Source of the DNA: Brucella intermedia LMG 3301
GTDB taxonomy: Bacteria > Pseudomonadota > Alphaproteobacteria > Rhizobiales > Rhizobiaceae
Length of the DNA stretch: 64,000 nucleotides
NCBI RefSeq assembly: GCF_000182645.1
Contig: NZ_ACQA01000001.1
Coordinates: 1-64,000, forward strand
Reading direction: 5' to 3'
In this document: one piece after another, positions 8,448-18,307 of the stretch
How positions within the stretch are numbered: position 1 is the stretch's first letter
Layout of the letters: every line of letters starts with the position of its first letter
Position numbers and translations under genes: made by a program
The notes under the pieces: generated by a model
The model's input: only the letters and a program-made list of their open reading frames with translations
Told to the model about the DNA's origin: nothing
The model's database searches: none

Positions 8448-8596
8448 TCTAGAGCATTTCCAGCAAAAGAAACGTTTATGCGGGGAAATCAGTTCACTGG
8501 ACTGATTTCTTATCCCGCTTCGATGCGTTGGATAATGCGATAAAACAAATAGTTAGAGCGGTCCCGGCGATTCTGTCAGAACAGGAACCGCTCTAA
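8448..8596. repeat. Bru-RS-like repeat, copy A
   Basis: The stretch 8452-8531 (GAGCATTTCCAGC to GATGCGTTGG) recurs almost base for base, inverted, at about 62972-63053. The outer end TTCTGTCAGAACAGGAACCGCTCTAA is partly shared with the copy at 48010-48104. The end carrying CTCTAA supplies the TAG stop codon of the minus-strand ghrA-like gene (8593-8595). Assignment to the Brucella Bru-RS family is by recognition and was not verified by alignment. Confidence 0.8.
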
Positions 8597-9549
8597 TATT
8601 GCGTGTTGCGGTCCACGACGTGCTCCAGTGTCCCGTCGCGCTCGAAGGCTTCGATCTGCCGGATGATCTGCGGCACAAGGGCGGTTGCGGATGAGCTTGC
8701 CGCCGCATGCGGGGTGATCGTCACGCGCGGATGGTCCCAGAGCGGGCTGCTGGCCGGCAACGGTTCCTGCGTGAACACGTCGAGGGAAGCTGCCGAAAGA
8801 AGTCCGCGATCAAGTGCTGCCAGAATATCCGCCTCGTTCTGCAATCCGCCGCGTCCGGCATTGATCAGCACCGGAGCGCCGAGCGGCCCGTCGCTCTTCA
8901 GTTGCGCGAACATCGACATGGAGAGGATGCCCTTCGTGTCGGGCGTCAGCGGCAGCAGGCAGACGAAGATGTCGGCGGTCTTGAGGAATTTCGTAAAGCC
9001 GTCCTTGCCATGATAGGTCTGAATGCCGTCGATTTCCTGCGGACGGCGGCTCCAGCCGGTGACATTGAAGCCAAGGGTTTTGAGCTTTTCAGCGGCATCG
9101 CGGCCGAGCACGCCAAGACCCATGATTCCGACCGTCACCTCATGCGCGGCTGGCTGGCGGCGATCTTCGTGCCAGACATGATTCTGCTGCTGCTTGCGAT
9201 AGCGTTGTCCGAGACGATGATGATCCAGCACCTGCCAGACGACATATTCCGTCATGCGCATGGTGAGATCGTCGGAGATGATGCGCACCAGCGGCACATC
9301 GGGAATCCGGTCGTCGCGGAAGACGTGATCGACGCCGGCACCCAGCGAGAAGATGACCTTCAGATTGGGCAGGTTGGCAAGCGAGCCGGGCTTCTGCTTC
9401 CACACGAGTGCATATTTGATGGAGGGATCGTTTTCCGCGCGATCCGTCACCACCGGACGGTCCGGCGCGTGATCGCGAAACGTCTTCAGCCAGATTTCCG
9501 GGTCCCAGTCTGTGATCGCCAGAAGGATATTGCCTTTGGTATCGGTCAT
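8593..9549 (-). CDS. GhrA-like glyoxylate/hydroxypyruvate reductase (D-2-hydroxyacid dehydrogenase)
   Basis: An NAD(P)H-dependent reductase of 318 residues, probably turning glyoxylate or hydroxypyruvate into glycolate or glycerate. The NAD(P)-binding loop is VGIMGLGVLG (about residue 140), followed by the NADP-type stretch GWSRRPQ. The catalytic region shows INAGRGG and LDVFTQEPLP, and the acid-base histidine is in TPHAAA. The start overlaps the yejF stop by 4 bases (ATGA), so it is co-transcribed with the Yej transporter. Its TAG stop is the first codon of a repeat. A link between the dehydrogenase and the transporter is not evident. Confidence 0.88.
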   Translation of the reverse strand: MTDTKGNILLAITDWDPEIWLKTFRDHAPDRPVVTDRAENDPSIKYALVWKQKPGSLANLPNLKVIFSLGAGVDHVFRDDRIPDVPLVRIISDDLTMRMTEYVVWQVLDHHRLGQRYRKQQQNHVWHEDRRQPAAHEVTVGIMGLGVLGRDAAEKLKTLGFNVTGWSRRPQEIDGIQTYHGKDGFTKFLKTADIFVCLLPLTPDTKGILSMSMFAQLKSDGPLGAPVLINAGRGGLQNEADILAALDRGLLSAASLDVFTQEPLPASSPLWDHPRVTITPHAAASSSATALVPQIIRQIEAFERDGTLEHVVDRNTQY

Positions 9550-11207
9550 TGCCTTACTCCCCCTTCGGTCGCCTCCATATGGAAAGCTGCTGCCATCAGT
9601 GTCTTGGTGTACTCGGTCTGCGGATTGGCAAACACATCTTTCGCCGCGCCATATTCCACCGCCTTGCCGTTGCGCATCACCAGCACGTCATTTGCCAGCG
9701 CCCGCACCACTTTCAGGTCGTGGCTTATGAAAAGATAGGCGAGATCATGCTTCTTCTGCAATGCGCGCAGCAGATCGACCACCTGCGCCTGCACGCTCAT
9801 ATCGAGCGCCGAGGTCGGTTCGTCCAGCATGACGAATTTCGGGTTCAGCACCATGGCGCGTGCAATGGCGATGCGCTGGCGCTGTCCGCCGGAAAATTCG
9901 TGCGGGTAGCGGAAGCGTGTTTCCGGGTCGAGGTTCACCTCGTTGAGCGCGGCAACCACGCGCGCATCGCGGTCGTCCGCTGAAAGCTTCGGCTCGTGCA
10001 CCAGAAGCCCTTCGGCGATGATGTCGGCGATGGTCATGCGCGGAGACAGCGACCCGAACGGGTCCTGAAACACGATCTGCAATTCGCGGCGCAGCGGGCG
10101 CATGTCCTTGAAGCTGAACTTCGCGATGTCGCGACCGTCGAAATTGATCTCGCCTCTGGATGAGATCATGCGAGAAAGCGCGAGGCCAAGCGTCGTCTTG
10201 CCGGAACCCGATTCGCCAACGACGCCGAGCGTCTGGCCGGCCCGCAGGTTCACGTCGATGCCGTCCACCGCCTTCACATGGTCGACGGTCTTGCGCAAAA
10301 ACCCCTTCTTGATCGGGAACCAGACGCGAATATCCTTGCCTTCCATCACCGTTCTGGCAGCAGGATCAGCGGCGGGCGGTTCGCCCTTCGGTTCGGCGGC
10401 AAGCAGGTGCCTGGTGTAAGGATGCTGCGGGTTCTCGAAAATATCCCTGGTCGGCCCGGTCTCAACGATCTTGCCTTTGCTCATCACGCAGACCCTGTCG
10501 GCGATCTTGCGCACGATGCCGAGATCGTGGGTGATGAAGAGCATCGACATGCCCTGTGCGGCTTTCAGTTCGGCAAGCAGCTTCAATATCTGCGCCTGCA
10601 CGGTAACATCGAGCGCGGTGGTGGGCTCGTCGGCGATCAGCAGCTTCGGCTTGTTGGCAAGCGCCATTGCGATCATGACGCGCTGGCGTTGCCCGCCGGA
10701 AAGCTGGTGCGGGAAAGCGGACAGACGCTTCTCCGGTTCGCGAATGCCGACTTCGTGAAGAAGTTCCAGCGTTCGCGCCCGCGCTGCCTCGAAACCCATG
10801 CCCTGATGCATTTTCAGGATTTCGCCGATCTGACGCTCCACGCTGTGCAGCGGATTGAGCGAGGTCATCGGTTCCTGAAAGATCATCGTGATGTCGTTGC
10901 CGCGCACACGGCGCAGTTCCGGTTCCGAGGCCTTCATCAGGTCGCGGCCATTGAAGAGAATTTCCCCGGAAGGATGGCTCGCGGACGGATAGGGCAGCAA
11001 TTTCAGGATCGACAGGGCCGAGACGGACTTGCCCGATCCCGATTCGCCAACAAGCGCTACCGTTTCGCCTTCGGCAATGTCAAAGGATACCCGGTCGACG
11101 GAAATGCGTCCCTCGCCATTCTGGCGGAATGCGACGGACAGATCGCGGACGGAAAGCAGCGTTTTATTTCCAGAATCGTTCATTGATCCGCTCATCGGCT
11201 CGCTCAT
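9546..11207 (-). CDS. yejF: Yej-type peptide ABC transporter, duplicated ATP-binding protein
   Basis: A 553-residue cytoplasmic ATPase with two full nucleotide-binding domains fused in one chain. Domain 1 has Walker A GESGSGKS (about residue 54) and signature LSGGQRQR. Domain 2 has Walker A GESGSGKTT (about residue 332) and signature FSGGQRQR. Walker B segments are LLIADEP and FVMLDEP. This double-domain layout is that of YejF. It overlaps yejE upstream and ghrA downstream by 4 bases. In Brucella the Yej system has been tied to resistance to antimicrobial peptides; that role is transferred from the literature, not seen here. Confidence 0.93.
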   Translation of the reverse strand: MSEPMSGSMNDSGNKTLLSVRDLSVAFRQNGEGRISVDRVSFDIAEGETVALVGESGSGKSVSALSILKLLPYPSASHPSGEILFNGRDLMKASEPELRRVRGNDITMIFQEPMTSLNPLHSVERQIGEILKMHQGMGFEAARARTLELLHEVGIREPEKRLSAFPHQLSGGQRQRVMIAMALANKPKLLIADEPTTALDVTVQAQILKLLAELKAAQGMSMLFITHDLGIVRKIADRVCVMSKGKIVETGPTRDIFENPQHPYTRHLLAAEPKGEPPAADPAARTVMEGKDIRVWFPIKKGFLRKTVDHVKAVDGIDVNLRAGQTLGVVGESGSGKTTLGLALSRMISSRGEINFDGRDIAKFSFKDMRPLRRELQIVFQDPFGSLSPRMTIADIIAEGLLVHEPKLSADDRDARVVAALNEVNLDPETRFRYPHEFSGGQRQRIAIARAMVLNPKFVMLDEPTSALDMSVQAQVVDLLRALQKKHDLAYLFISHDLKVVRALANDVLVMRNGKAVEYGAAKDVFANPQTEYTKTLMAAAFHMEATEGGVRQ

Positions 11208-12340
11208 TGAAATGCCTTTCGCGGATCGAAGGCGTCGCGTGTTGCTTCACCGATGAAGATCAGGAGCGACAGCATCAGCGAGATGACCACGAAGCCGGTA
11301 ATGCCGAGCCAGGGGGCCTGGAGATTGTTCTTGCCCTGGGCGAGGAGTTCGCCGAGCGAAGCCGAGCCGGGCGGCAGGCCGAAGCCGAGGAAGTCGAGCG
11401 AGGTAAGCGTGGTGATCGAGCCGTTCAGGATGAAAGGCAGGAAGGTCAGTGTCGCCACCATGGCGTTTGGCAGGAGATGCCGCCACATGATCGTGCCGTT
11501 CTTCACGCCGAGCGCGCGTGCTGCATTCACATATTCAAAATTTCGCGCCCGCAAAAATTCCGCGCGCACCACGCCGACGAAGGCGACCCATGAGAACAGG
11601 AGCATGATGCCGAGCAGCACCCAGAAGCCGGGCGGCAATATCGCCGCGATGATCAGCAACAGGTAGAGAACCGGGATCGACGACCAGATTTCAATGAAGC
11701 GCTGGAACAGAAGATCGACCCAGCCGCCGAAATAGCCCTGAACCGCACCTGCCGTCACGCCGATAATGGCGGAGAAGAAGGTAAGGATCAGGCCGAAAAG
11801 CACGGAAATGCGGAAGCCGTAGAGCGCGCGCGCAAAGACGTCACGCGCCTGATCGTCGGTGCCGAGGAGGTTGAAATTGCCGAAGCGGCAATTCGGGTCT
11901 TCCACGCCCTGCGGGTAACGCTGGCAGCGCTCTTCCGCCGAATAAAGCCAGAACGGCCTTGACGGAGCCGCTTCCGGTATTTCGTTGTTTACGGTGTTGT
12001 AGGAATAGCGGATCGGTGGCCAGATGGCCCAGCCATGGGCATTGATCTCGTCCTGTATCACCGGGTCGCGATAATCGGTGACGGCGTAAAAACCGCCGAA
12101 TCTTTCTTCCGGATAATCGACGAAAACCGGCATCAGCAGCTCGCCCTTGTAGGAAACGAGGATGGGCCGGTCGTTGGCGATGAACTCGGAACAAAGCGCT
12201 GCAATGAGCAGGAACAGGAATATCCAAAGTGACCAGTAACCGCGCTTGTTCGCCTTGAAATTCTGCCAGCGGCGCTTGTTGAGCGGCGACAGAAACGGGC
12301 GTTTCACGGGAACGGCGGGCGACAAGGGGGTGTCGGTCAT
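11204..12340 (-). CDS. yejE: Yej-type ABC transporter permease YejE
   Basis: A 378-residue inner-membrane permease. After a cytoplasmic N-terminus rich in prolines and basic residues comes a first membrane helix (SLWIFLFLLIAALCSEFIA). A large periplasmic loop follows, then a five-helix BPD_transp_1 domain with the conserved EAA-like loop VNAARALGVKNGTIMWRHLL (about residue 280). It pairs with YejB to form the channel. It overlaps yejB by one base and yejF by 4 bases, as expected of a tight operon. Confidence 0.93.
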   Translation of the reverse strand: MTDTPLSPAVPVKRPFLSPLNKRRWQNFKANKRGYWSLWIFLFLLIAALCSEFIANDRPILVSYKGELLMPVFVDYPEERFGGFYAVTDYRDPVIQDEINAHGWAIWPPIRYSYNTVNNEIPEAAPSRPFWLYSAEERCQRYPQGVEDPNCRFGNFNLLGTDDQARDVFARALYGFRISVLFGLILTFFSAIIGVTAGAVQGYFGGWVDLLFQRFIEIWSSIPVLYLLLIIAAILPPGFWVLLGIMLLFSWVAFVGVVRAEFLRARNFEYVNAARALGVKNGTIMWRHLLPNAMVATLTFLPFILNGSITTLTSLDFLGFGLPPGSASLGELLAQGKNNLQAPWLGITGFVVISLMLSLLIFIGEATRDAFDPRKAFQ

Positions 12341-13437
12341 CAGACGTCCCTCCGGTCAAAGTCGATGCGCGGATCGATCCACGTATAGGTGAGGTCGGAC
12401 AGGAGGCCGACCAGAAGGCCGATCAGCGAGAAGATGAAGAGATTGGCGAACACCACCGGATAATCGCGGTTGATGACCGACTGGTAGCCAAGCAGGCCAA
12501 GCCCGTCGAGCGAGAAGATCGTTTCGATCAGAAGCGAGCCGGTAAAGAAGGCCGATATGAAGGCGCCCGGAAAACCGGCAATCACGATCAGCATCGCATT
12601 GCGGAAGACGTGGCGATAGAGAACCTGATTCTCGGTCAGCCCCTTGGCGCGTGCCGTGGTCACGTACTGCTTGCGGATTTCTTCCAGAAACGAATTCTTG
12701 GTCAAAAGCGTGGTGGTGGCGAAGGCGGAAAGCACGAGTGCGGTCACCGGCAGCACCATGTGCCACAGATAGTCGCCGATCTTGCCCCAGAACGACATCT
12801 GCGCGAAATCCGGTGAGGTAAGGCCGCGCAGCGGGAACCAGTCGAAGAAAGAGCCGCCCGCAAAAAGCACGATCAGCAGGATGGCGAAAAGGAAGCTCGG
12901 GATCGCATAACCGACGATGATGACCGCGCTTGTCCAGGTGTCGAAACGCGAACCGTCCTTGATCGCCTTGCGGATGCCGAGCGGAATCGAAATTATGTAG
13001 GACAGAAAGGTCAGCCACAGGCCGAGCGAGATCGAAACCGGCATCTTCTCCTTGATGAGGTCGATCACGCTGATATCGCGGAAATAGCTGCGACCGAAAT
13101 CGAATCGCAGATAGTTCCATAGCATCTGGCCGAAACGCTCCAGCGGCGGTTTGTCGAAACCGAACTGCTTTTCCAGATCGGCGATGAATTGCGGGTCCAG
13201 CCCCTGCGCGCCGCGATATTTGGAATTGACCGAGCCGCTGTCGACAGCGCTTTGCCCGAAATCGCCGCCACCGCCCGAAAGGCGGTCGAGAGCGTCGCCG
13301 CCCTGTCCGGAAAGCTGCGCGATCACCCGCTCGACCGGACCGCCGGGGGCGAACTGAACGACGGCGAAGGAAATGGCCATGATGCCGAAAATCGTCGGGA
13401 TCATCAGAAGCAGACGGCGGAGAATGTAAGCGCCCAT
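12340..13437 (-). CDS. yejB: Yej-type ABC transporter permease YejB
   Basis: A 365-residue inner-membrane permease. The N-terminus [19 protein letters not shown] is the standard first helix of DppB/OppB-type permeases, followed by [16 protein letters not shown] and a glycine-rich periplasmic segment. The BPD_transp_1 domain has the EAA-type loop [20 protein letters not shown] (about residue 255). It sits between the second yejA and yejE on the minus strand and overlaps yejE by one base. Confidence 0.93.
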   Translation of the reverse strand: MGAYILRRLLLMIPTIFGIMAISFAVVQFAPGGPVERVIAQLSGQGGDALDRLSGGGGDFGQSAVDSGSVNSKYRGAQGLDPQFIADLEKQFGFDKPPLERFGQMLWNYLRFDFGRSYFRDISVIDLIKEKMPVSISLGLWLTFLSYIISIPLGIRKAIKDGSRFDTWTSAVIIVGYAIPSFLFAILLIVLFAGGSFFDWFPLRGLTSPDFAQMSFWGKIGDYLWHMVLPVTALVLSAFATTTLLTKNSFLEEIRKQYVTTARAKGLTENQVLYRHVFRNAMLIVIAGFPGAFISAFFTGSLLIETIFSLDGLGLLGYQSVINRDYPVVFANLFIFSLIGLLVGLLSDLTYTWIDPRIDFDRRDV

Positions 13438-13511
13438 CAGCCAGTTTTTCTCCGCAGGTTCGATTCAGTCTTGTGGCTTGCCAACAGCTTCTGCCTTTTT
13501 GTCATTCACAA

Positions 13512-15359
13512 TCATTGCTTTATCCACCACAGCGTCTCGACGGGAAAGCCGTAATCGGGCTTCGGCTCCTTGAAACCGAACCGGTCCCAATAGGCCACGA
13601 GATGATTCGCTGTCGTCCAATTTGGAATCCAGTCGCGCCGGATACGCAAGTACCGATCGAGCACCCGCATCGTCGCGACGAGTTCTTCACGCGTCGAAAC
13701 CTTGCCGATATCCGCAATCAGCGCATCGATCAACGGATCTTCCGTGCCGGGAAGATTATAGCTGCCCGGCACCTTGGCCGATTCGGAGCCGAATATGCCG
13801 GCAAGCGATTCCTGTGTCGGCGTGGGGCTGAACTGCAGCGCCATGCCCACCATGTCGAACTGGAAGTTCTGCATCCGCGCTTGATACTGGCTTGCATCGA
13901 CAAGCCGGTTGCTTGCATCGATGCCGATGGCGCGCAATTTCTGCACATAGGGATTGTATACGCGAGAAAACCCCTCCGAATTACTTAGGATTTCGAGCGC
14001 GAACTTCGATCCGTCCTTGTCATGGAACTGGCCGTTCCTGCGCTCGAAACCGGCTTCCTCCAGCAACTTGATGGCCTGCGCGAACTGTTTCCGGTCCCGT
14101 CCCGTTCCGTCGGAAACCGGCATCAGCATGGCCTCCCCGAAAACCGCGTCCGGCAGTTTGCCGCGATAGCGTTCAAGCACCTTCAGCTCATCGGGCGTCG
14201 GCAGGCCGCTCGCCTGAAAATCCGATCCGTTGAAGCAGGATTGCGAGCGGGCATAGACATTGTAGAAAAGATGCTCGTTGGTCCATTCGAAGTCGAAGCA
14301 GAGCGCGATTGCTTCACGCACGCGCGGATCGCGGAACCGTTCGCGGCGCTGGTTCAGCGCCCAGGCCTGCATCAGCGGGCGCTTTTCCGGCGGAAAGGTA
14401 CGCTTGACGACCTTTCCCTGCTGGATGGCCGGGAAATCATAGGCCGTCGCCCAGTTCTTGGAGACGGTTTCCTCGCGATACTCGATGCTGCCTTTCTTGA
14501 AGGCTTCGAATTGCGGCTGGCGGTCGCGGAAAAACTCGATGCGAATACGGTCGAAATGGTTGAAGCCCTTCTGCACCGGCAGGTCCTTCGCCCAGTAATC
14601 CTCGACGCGCTCATACTCGATGAACTGGCCGGCGGCGAAATTTCCGACCTTGTAGGCACCGGAACCAAGCACCGGCTCCATGGTCGTGGCTTCAAAGTCG
14701 CGATCCTTGAACCAGCTTTCCGACAGGATCGGCACGGTCACGGCGTCGAGGATGGCATTGGGTCCGCGCCCTTCGACGAAGCGCATGCGCACTTCCCGAT
14801 TGCCGGTTGCTTCCACCTTTTCCACGCCGGTCAGAGACTGGCGCAACTTCGGATGGCCCTTCTGCTTGATGATCGTATAGGTGAACAGCACGTCCTTCGC
14901 CGTGATCGGCGAGCCATCGTGAAAGCGCGCTTCCTTGCGAAGCTTGAAAGTGCAACTGCGGTGGTCTTTCGAAAGCGTCGCACTTTCCGCGACGAGGCCA
15001 TAGACAGAATCCGGCTCATCCAGCGCCGAAGCCATCAGCGTATCGAAGGTCAGTTCCATGCGCGGCGGCGCATCGCCCTTGAACGTGAAGGTGTTGAGCG
15101 TGTTGAACGTGTCGGTATTCTGGTTCCAGACCCAGTATGACGGCGCGAAATTGAAGGTGCCGCCCTTCGGCGCTTCGGGGCTGGCATAGTCGAAATGGGT
15201 GAAATCAGGACCGTATTTCAGGTCGCCGAAAGCCGAAAGTCCGTGCAGGGCCTTTCCCGTCGGTATGTCGGCAAAGGCCCTTGGTGGCAGGAACGCCGCA
15301 AAAGCGGCACTTCCCGAAAGCCCCAGAAAATGGCGGCGATTCATGCGAAGGATTGTCAT
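13512..15359 (-). CDS. yejA: Peptide ABC transporter periplasmic binding protein (YejA-like, second copy)
   Basis: A family 5 extracellular solute-binding protein of 615 residues that would deliver peptides to YejBE. The N-terminus has a twin-arginine signal (MNRRHFLGLSGSAAFAAF) and a likely cleavage after AFA. The mature part contains the SBP_bac_5 stretch FKLRKEARFHDGSPITAKDV (about residue 140). It starts 12 bases after the stop of the first yejA and lies 74 bases upstream of yejB. An ATG five codons further in (MNRRHF) is an alternative start. It is clearly related to its neighbour but differs in its export signal. Confidence 0.92.
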   Translation of the reverse strand: MTILRMNRRHFLGLSGSAAFAAFLPPRAFADIPTGKALHGLSAFGDLKYGPDFTHFDYASPEAPKGGTFNFAPSYWVWNQNTDTFNTLNTFTFKGDAPPRMELTFDTLMASALDEPDSVYGLVAESATLSKDHRSCTFKLRKEARFHDGSPITAKDVLFTYTIIKQKGHPKLRQSLTGVEKVEATGNREVRMRFVEGRGPNAILDAVTVPILSESWFKDRDFEATTMEPVLGSGAYKVGNFAAGQFIEYERVEDYWAKDLPVQKGFNHFDRIRIEFFRDRQPQFEAFKKGSIEYREETVSKNWATAYDFPAIQQGKVVKRTFPPEKRPLMQAWALNQRRERFRDPRVREAIALCFDFEWTNEHLFYNVYARSQSCFNGSDFQASGLPTPDELKVLERYRGKLPDAVFGEAMLMPVSDGTGRDRKQFAQAIKLLEEAGFERRNGQFHDKDGSKFALEILSNSEGFSRVYNPYVQKLRAIGIDASNRLVDASQYQARMQNFQFDMVGMALQFSPTPTQESLAGIFGSESAKVPGSYNLPGTEDPLIDALIADIGKVSTREELVATMRVLDRYLRIRRDWIPNWTTANHLVAYWDRFGFKEPKPDYGFPVETLWWIKQ

Positions 15360-15371
15360 TCTCGTCGGCCC

Positions 15372-17240
15372 TCATTCACTGCCGGTCTTGAGCTTGGCTT
15401 CCTTCGCAGGGTCAATCCACCAGGAGAACGGGTCAATCCCCATATAATCGGGCTGCTTTTCAGGCATTCCGAACTTGTTCCAATAGGCCACGTTGATCTT
15501 GTCGGAATACCATTGCGGAATGACGTAATAGTTCCACAGCAAAGCCCGGTCGAGCGCGTGGGTCGAGGCGACGAGTTCGTCACGGTCCTTGGCATAGATG
15601 ACGCGGTCGATCAGCTTGTCGATCGCCGGATTCTTGATGCCTGCATAATTGCGGCTGCCTTTGAAGTCGGCAGCTTTGGAGCCCCACATGTCGCGCTGTT
15701 CATTGCCGGGCGAGGCGGTTTGCGGGATGACGGAGGTGATGACATCATAGTCGAAGTCGTTGACGCGGGCCTGAAATTGCGCCGTATCGACGATGCGCAC
15801 CGTCGCGTTGATGCCGATCTTGCGCAGGCTTGCGGCGAACGGGTTGTAGATGCGCTCGTCGGTCGGGTCCTTGCCGAGAAATTCGATCGTGAACGGATTG
15901 CCCTTGGCATCGACGAGCTTGTTGCCCTGCAATGTCCAGCCCGCTTCCGAAAAGAGTTTCAGGGCGGTGCGCAGGTTATCGCGCGTTGCCTGCGGCGTGT
16001 CATAGACCGGCAGCTTGAATTCCTTGGTCAGCGCCTCGGCGGGAAGCGAATCCTTCACCGTTTCCAGTATCGCCTGCTCTGCCGGTGTCGGCGGGCCGCT
16101 CAGTTCCAGTTCATTGCCCGCGAAATAGCTGTTGATGCGCTGGTACTGGTTGAAGAACAGCAGGCGGTTCATCGATTCGAAATCGAAGGCATAGGTCAGG
16201 GCCTGACGCACCTTCGGGTCCTTGAACTTGTCGCGGCGCATATTGAGGAAATAGCCCTGCATGCGCCCGACGGCATGGTAGGGGAAAGAGGCCTTCACGA
16301 CATCGCCGCGCTGTACTGCCGGGAAATTATACTGCTCAGCCCAGCGCTGGGCGCGATTCTCGTTGCGATAATCATACTGACCGCCCTTCTTGAAGGCTTC
16401 CCAGGTCGCGTCCTCGTTGAAATAATATTCGTAGCGCAGCCGGTCGAAATTGTTGCGCCCGACATTGACGGCCAGATCCTTGCCCCAATAGTCGTCGACG
16501 CGCGCCCAGGTGATGGAGCGTCCGGGCGTCATGCTCTCGATCTTGTAGGCGGCGGAGCCGAGCGGGATTTCGAGCGTCGGGCGGGTGATGTCGCGCTGCT
16601 TGCCCTGCGCGTCCTTGCCCTCCCACCAGTGCTTGGGCAGAACGGCAAGCTGCCCCATGATCTGCGGCAATTCGCGGTTGCCCTTTTGGCTGAAGGTGAA
16701 TTTCACCTCATGTTCGCCGGTCTTTTCAGCCTTCTCCACGTCGCCATAATATTTGTTGTACATCGGCGACTGCTTCTTCAGCACATCGAACGACCAGATC
16801 ACGTCATCGACCGTGATGGGCTGGCCGTCATGCCATTTCGCCTTGGGATTGAGCTTGAACTTCACCCATGAAAAGTCGTCGGGATATTGCAGGGCTTCGG
16901 CGATCACGGGATATTGGGTCGAGGCCTGATCGGCCGAATCCGTCATCAGCGTGTCGTAAAGCATCCCGCCGCCGAAGTCCGACAGGCCCGCGGCAGGAAC
17001 CCCTTGCACCACGAACGGATTGAGACTGTCGAAGGTGCCGACGGCAACCATGTTGAGCGTGCCGCCCTTCGGCGCATCCGGGTTCACATAGTCGTAATGC
17101 TTGAAATCGGCTGGATATTTGGGCTCGCCAAGCAGGCTGGAGGAATAGCGCCATTGGGGTTCCGCGTCATTTGCGTGAACCATAGAAACCGTGCTCGCAA
17201 GCATGGCTACCGCGAACGCACCCGCCCAAAAAGCTCTCAT
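15372..17240 (-). CDS. yejA: Peptide ABC transporter periplasmic binding protein (YejA-like, first copy)
   Basis: A 622-residue SBP_bac_5 protein and first gene of the Yej operon. The N-terminus is a Sec-type signal peptide (AFWAGAFAVAMLASTVSMVHA) with cleavage likely before NDAEP. It has the family stretch WVKFKLNPKAKWHDGQPITV (about residue 130). GGAGAGG precedes the ATG. The Sec signal contrasts with the Tat signal of the tandem paralogue downstream, so the two may fold or bind ligand differently. Together with yejBEF it makes a complete importer. Confidence 0.92.
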   Translation of the reverse strand: MRAFWAGAFAVAMLASTVSMVHANDAEPQWRYSSSLLGEPKYPADFKHYDYVNPDAPKGGTLNMVAVGTFDSLNPFVVQGVPAAGLSDFGGGMLYDTLMTDSADQASTQYPVIAEALQYPDDFSWVKFKLNPKAKWHDGQPITVDDVIWSFDVLKKQSPMYNKYYGDVEKAEKTGEHEVKFTFSQKGNRELPQIMGQLAVLPKHWWEGKDAQGKQRDITRPTLEIPLGSAAYKIESMTPGRSITWARVDDYWGKDLAVNVGRNNFDRLRYEYYFNEDATWEAFKKGGQYDYRNENRAQRWAEQYNFPAVQRGDVVKASFPYHAVGRMQGYFLNMRRDKFKDPKVRQALTYAFDFESMNRLLFFNQYQRINSYFAGNELELSGPPTPAEQAILETVKDSLPAEALTKEFKLPVYDTPQATRDNLRTALKLFSEAGWTLQGNKLVDAKGNPFTIEFLGKDPTDERIYNPFAASLRKIGINATVRIVDTAQFQARVNDFDYDVITSVIPQTASPGNEQRDMWGSKAADFKGSRNYAGIKNPAIDKLIDRVIYAKDRDELVASTHALDRALLWNYYVIPQWYSDKINVAYWNKFGMPEKQPDYMGIDPFSWWIDPAKEAKLKTGSE

Positions 17241-17337
17241 CCAGCCTCTCCGTTCCTGTTTCGGATATATTAGGAGAAGTCTTATGGGATTTTGCGGAGG
17301 AAGAAAGGCATGCGGGCAAGAAATTTAATGCGGGCAA

Positions 17338-17364
17338 GAAAAAAGCCCGGCGAGCCGGGCTTTG
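17338..17364 (-). terminator. Rho-independent terminator of the cytochrome c gene
   Basis: Read on the minus strand, AAAGCCCGGC and GCCGGGCTTT form a stem with a very short loop, followed by six T residues. It lies about 20 bases after the cytochrome c stop codon, separating that gene from the yej operon. Confidence 0.85.
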
Positions 17365-17383
17365 ATCATTTTGTCTCGTTGGC

Positions 17384-18061
17384 TTAATTCGCCGGAGCCG
17401 GTTCCGCAGGCTTCTGTTCGCCGCCTGCCGGTGCGCCAGACGGTGCGCTGCCTTCGGCCGGCTTTTCGCCTTCGGCCGGCTTGGCATCGCCGCCAGCGGC
17501 AGGTGCGGCATCGGCGGTCGGCAGCGGGGCAGGGTTGTCGGACAGCGTGCGCAGATAAGCGATCAGGTCGGCGCGTTCATTGTCCTTCTTGTCGCCGGCA
17601 AAGCCCATGGCCGTGCCCTTGATGAAGCCCTTCGGCGAGGTCAGGAACTTGTTGAGATGTTCAAAGTCCCACTTGTTGCCCGCAGCGCCGAATTCCTTCA
17701 TCGCAGCCGAATAGCCGAAACCTTCAACGGAGGCAGCCGGACGGTTCACGACATCCCACAGATGCGGACCCACCTTGTTGGCGCCACCCTTTTCACCGGT
17801 ATGGCATGCAGCGCAACGCTTGAAGACGGTTTCACCGCGCGCCGGATCGGCAGACTGCAGCAAGGTCGCAATCGAAACTTCTTCCTTGGCCGGTGCAGCT
17901 CCCCCTTCGCCGGTCGAGGCTTCCGCCGCTTCGATGGCAAAGCCCGGCTTTTCAGGCGCAGGCGAGTGAAACAGCGAATCGGACAGGATGCCCGTCGTCA
18001 TGACAACGAAAACCGTTGCCAGAAAAGCCATGATAAACTTGTTAGTCCGGGTTGAATTCAT
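17384..18061 (-). CDS. Membrane-anchored cytochrome c (CycM-like)
   Basis: A 225-residue electron carrier held in the inner membrane by one N-terminal helix ([20 protein letters not shown]). The periplasmic cytochrome c domain has one haem site, [20 protein letters not shown] (about residue 84), and a probable methionine ligand in [12 protein letters not shown]. The C-terminus is a long low-complexity Ala/Pro/Glu/Gly tail. The layout matches rhizobial CycM, which passes electrons from the bc1 complex to an aa3 oxidase; that role is inferred. It is transcribed divergently from kdsB and ends at its own terminator. Confidence 0.9.
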   Translation of the reverse strand: MNSTRTNKFIMAFLATVFVVMTTGILSDSLFHSPAPEKPGFAIEAAEASTGEGGAAPAKEEVSIATLLQSADPARGETVFKRCAACHTGEKGGANKVGPHLWDVVNRPAASVEGFGYSAAMKEFGAAGNKWDFEHLNKFLTSPKGFIKGTAMGFAGDKKDNERADLIAYLRTLSDNPAPLPTADAAPAAGGDAKPAEGEKPAEGSAPSGAPAGGEQKPAEPAPAN

Positions 18062-18307
18062 CGCCGGTCAGCGCTCCCTCTACCAAAACGCTCTCCCCGA
18101 GAACGCTCTCCTAGCCGGCATGCAAACCTTTAATAAAGGTCACAATTCTCTCCCCGGCATCGGGCGGAAACTAGGTCTTTTGCCAGGGCGATGCAACACC
18201 TATAAGGGTGACCGGACCCGTGACTTTTTGACACTTTTGATGCATTTCCAGCACCGGCGAAGCGCGTTACAAGGCGTTCGCGACCTTATTATTATCAAGA
18301 GGCGATC

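Noticed and set aside
8448..8596. Insertion sequence remnant
   Set aside because: No transposase coding or target duplication is seen; the element is about 100-150 bases and matches the short repeat family elsewhere.
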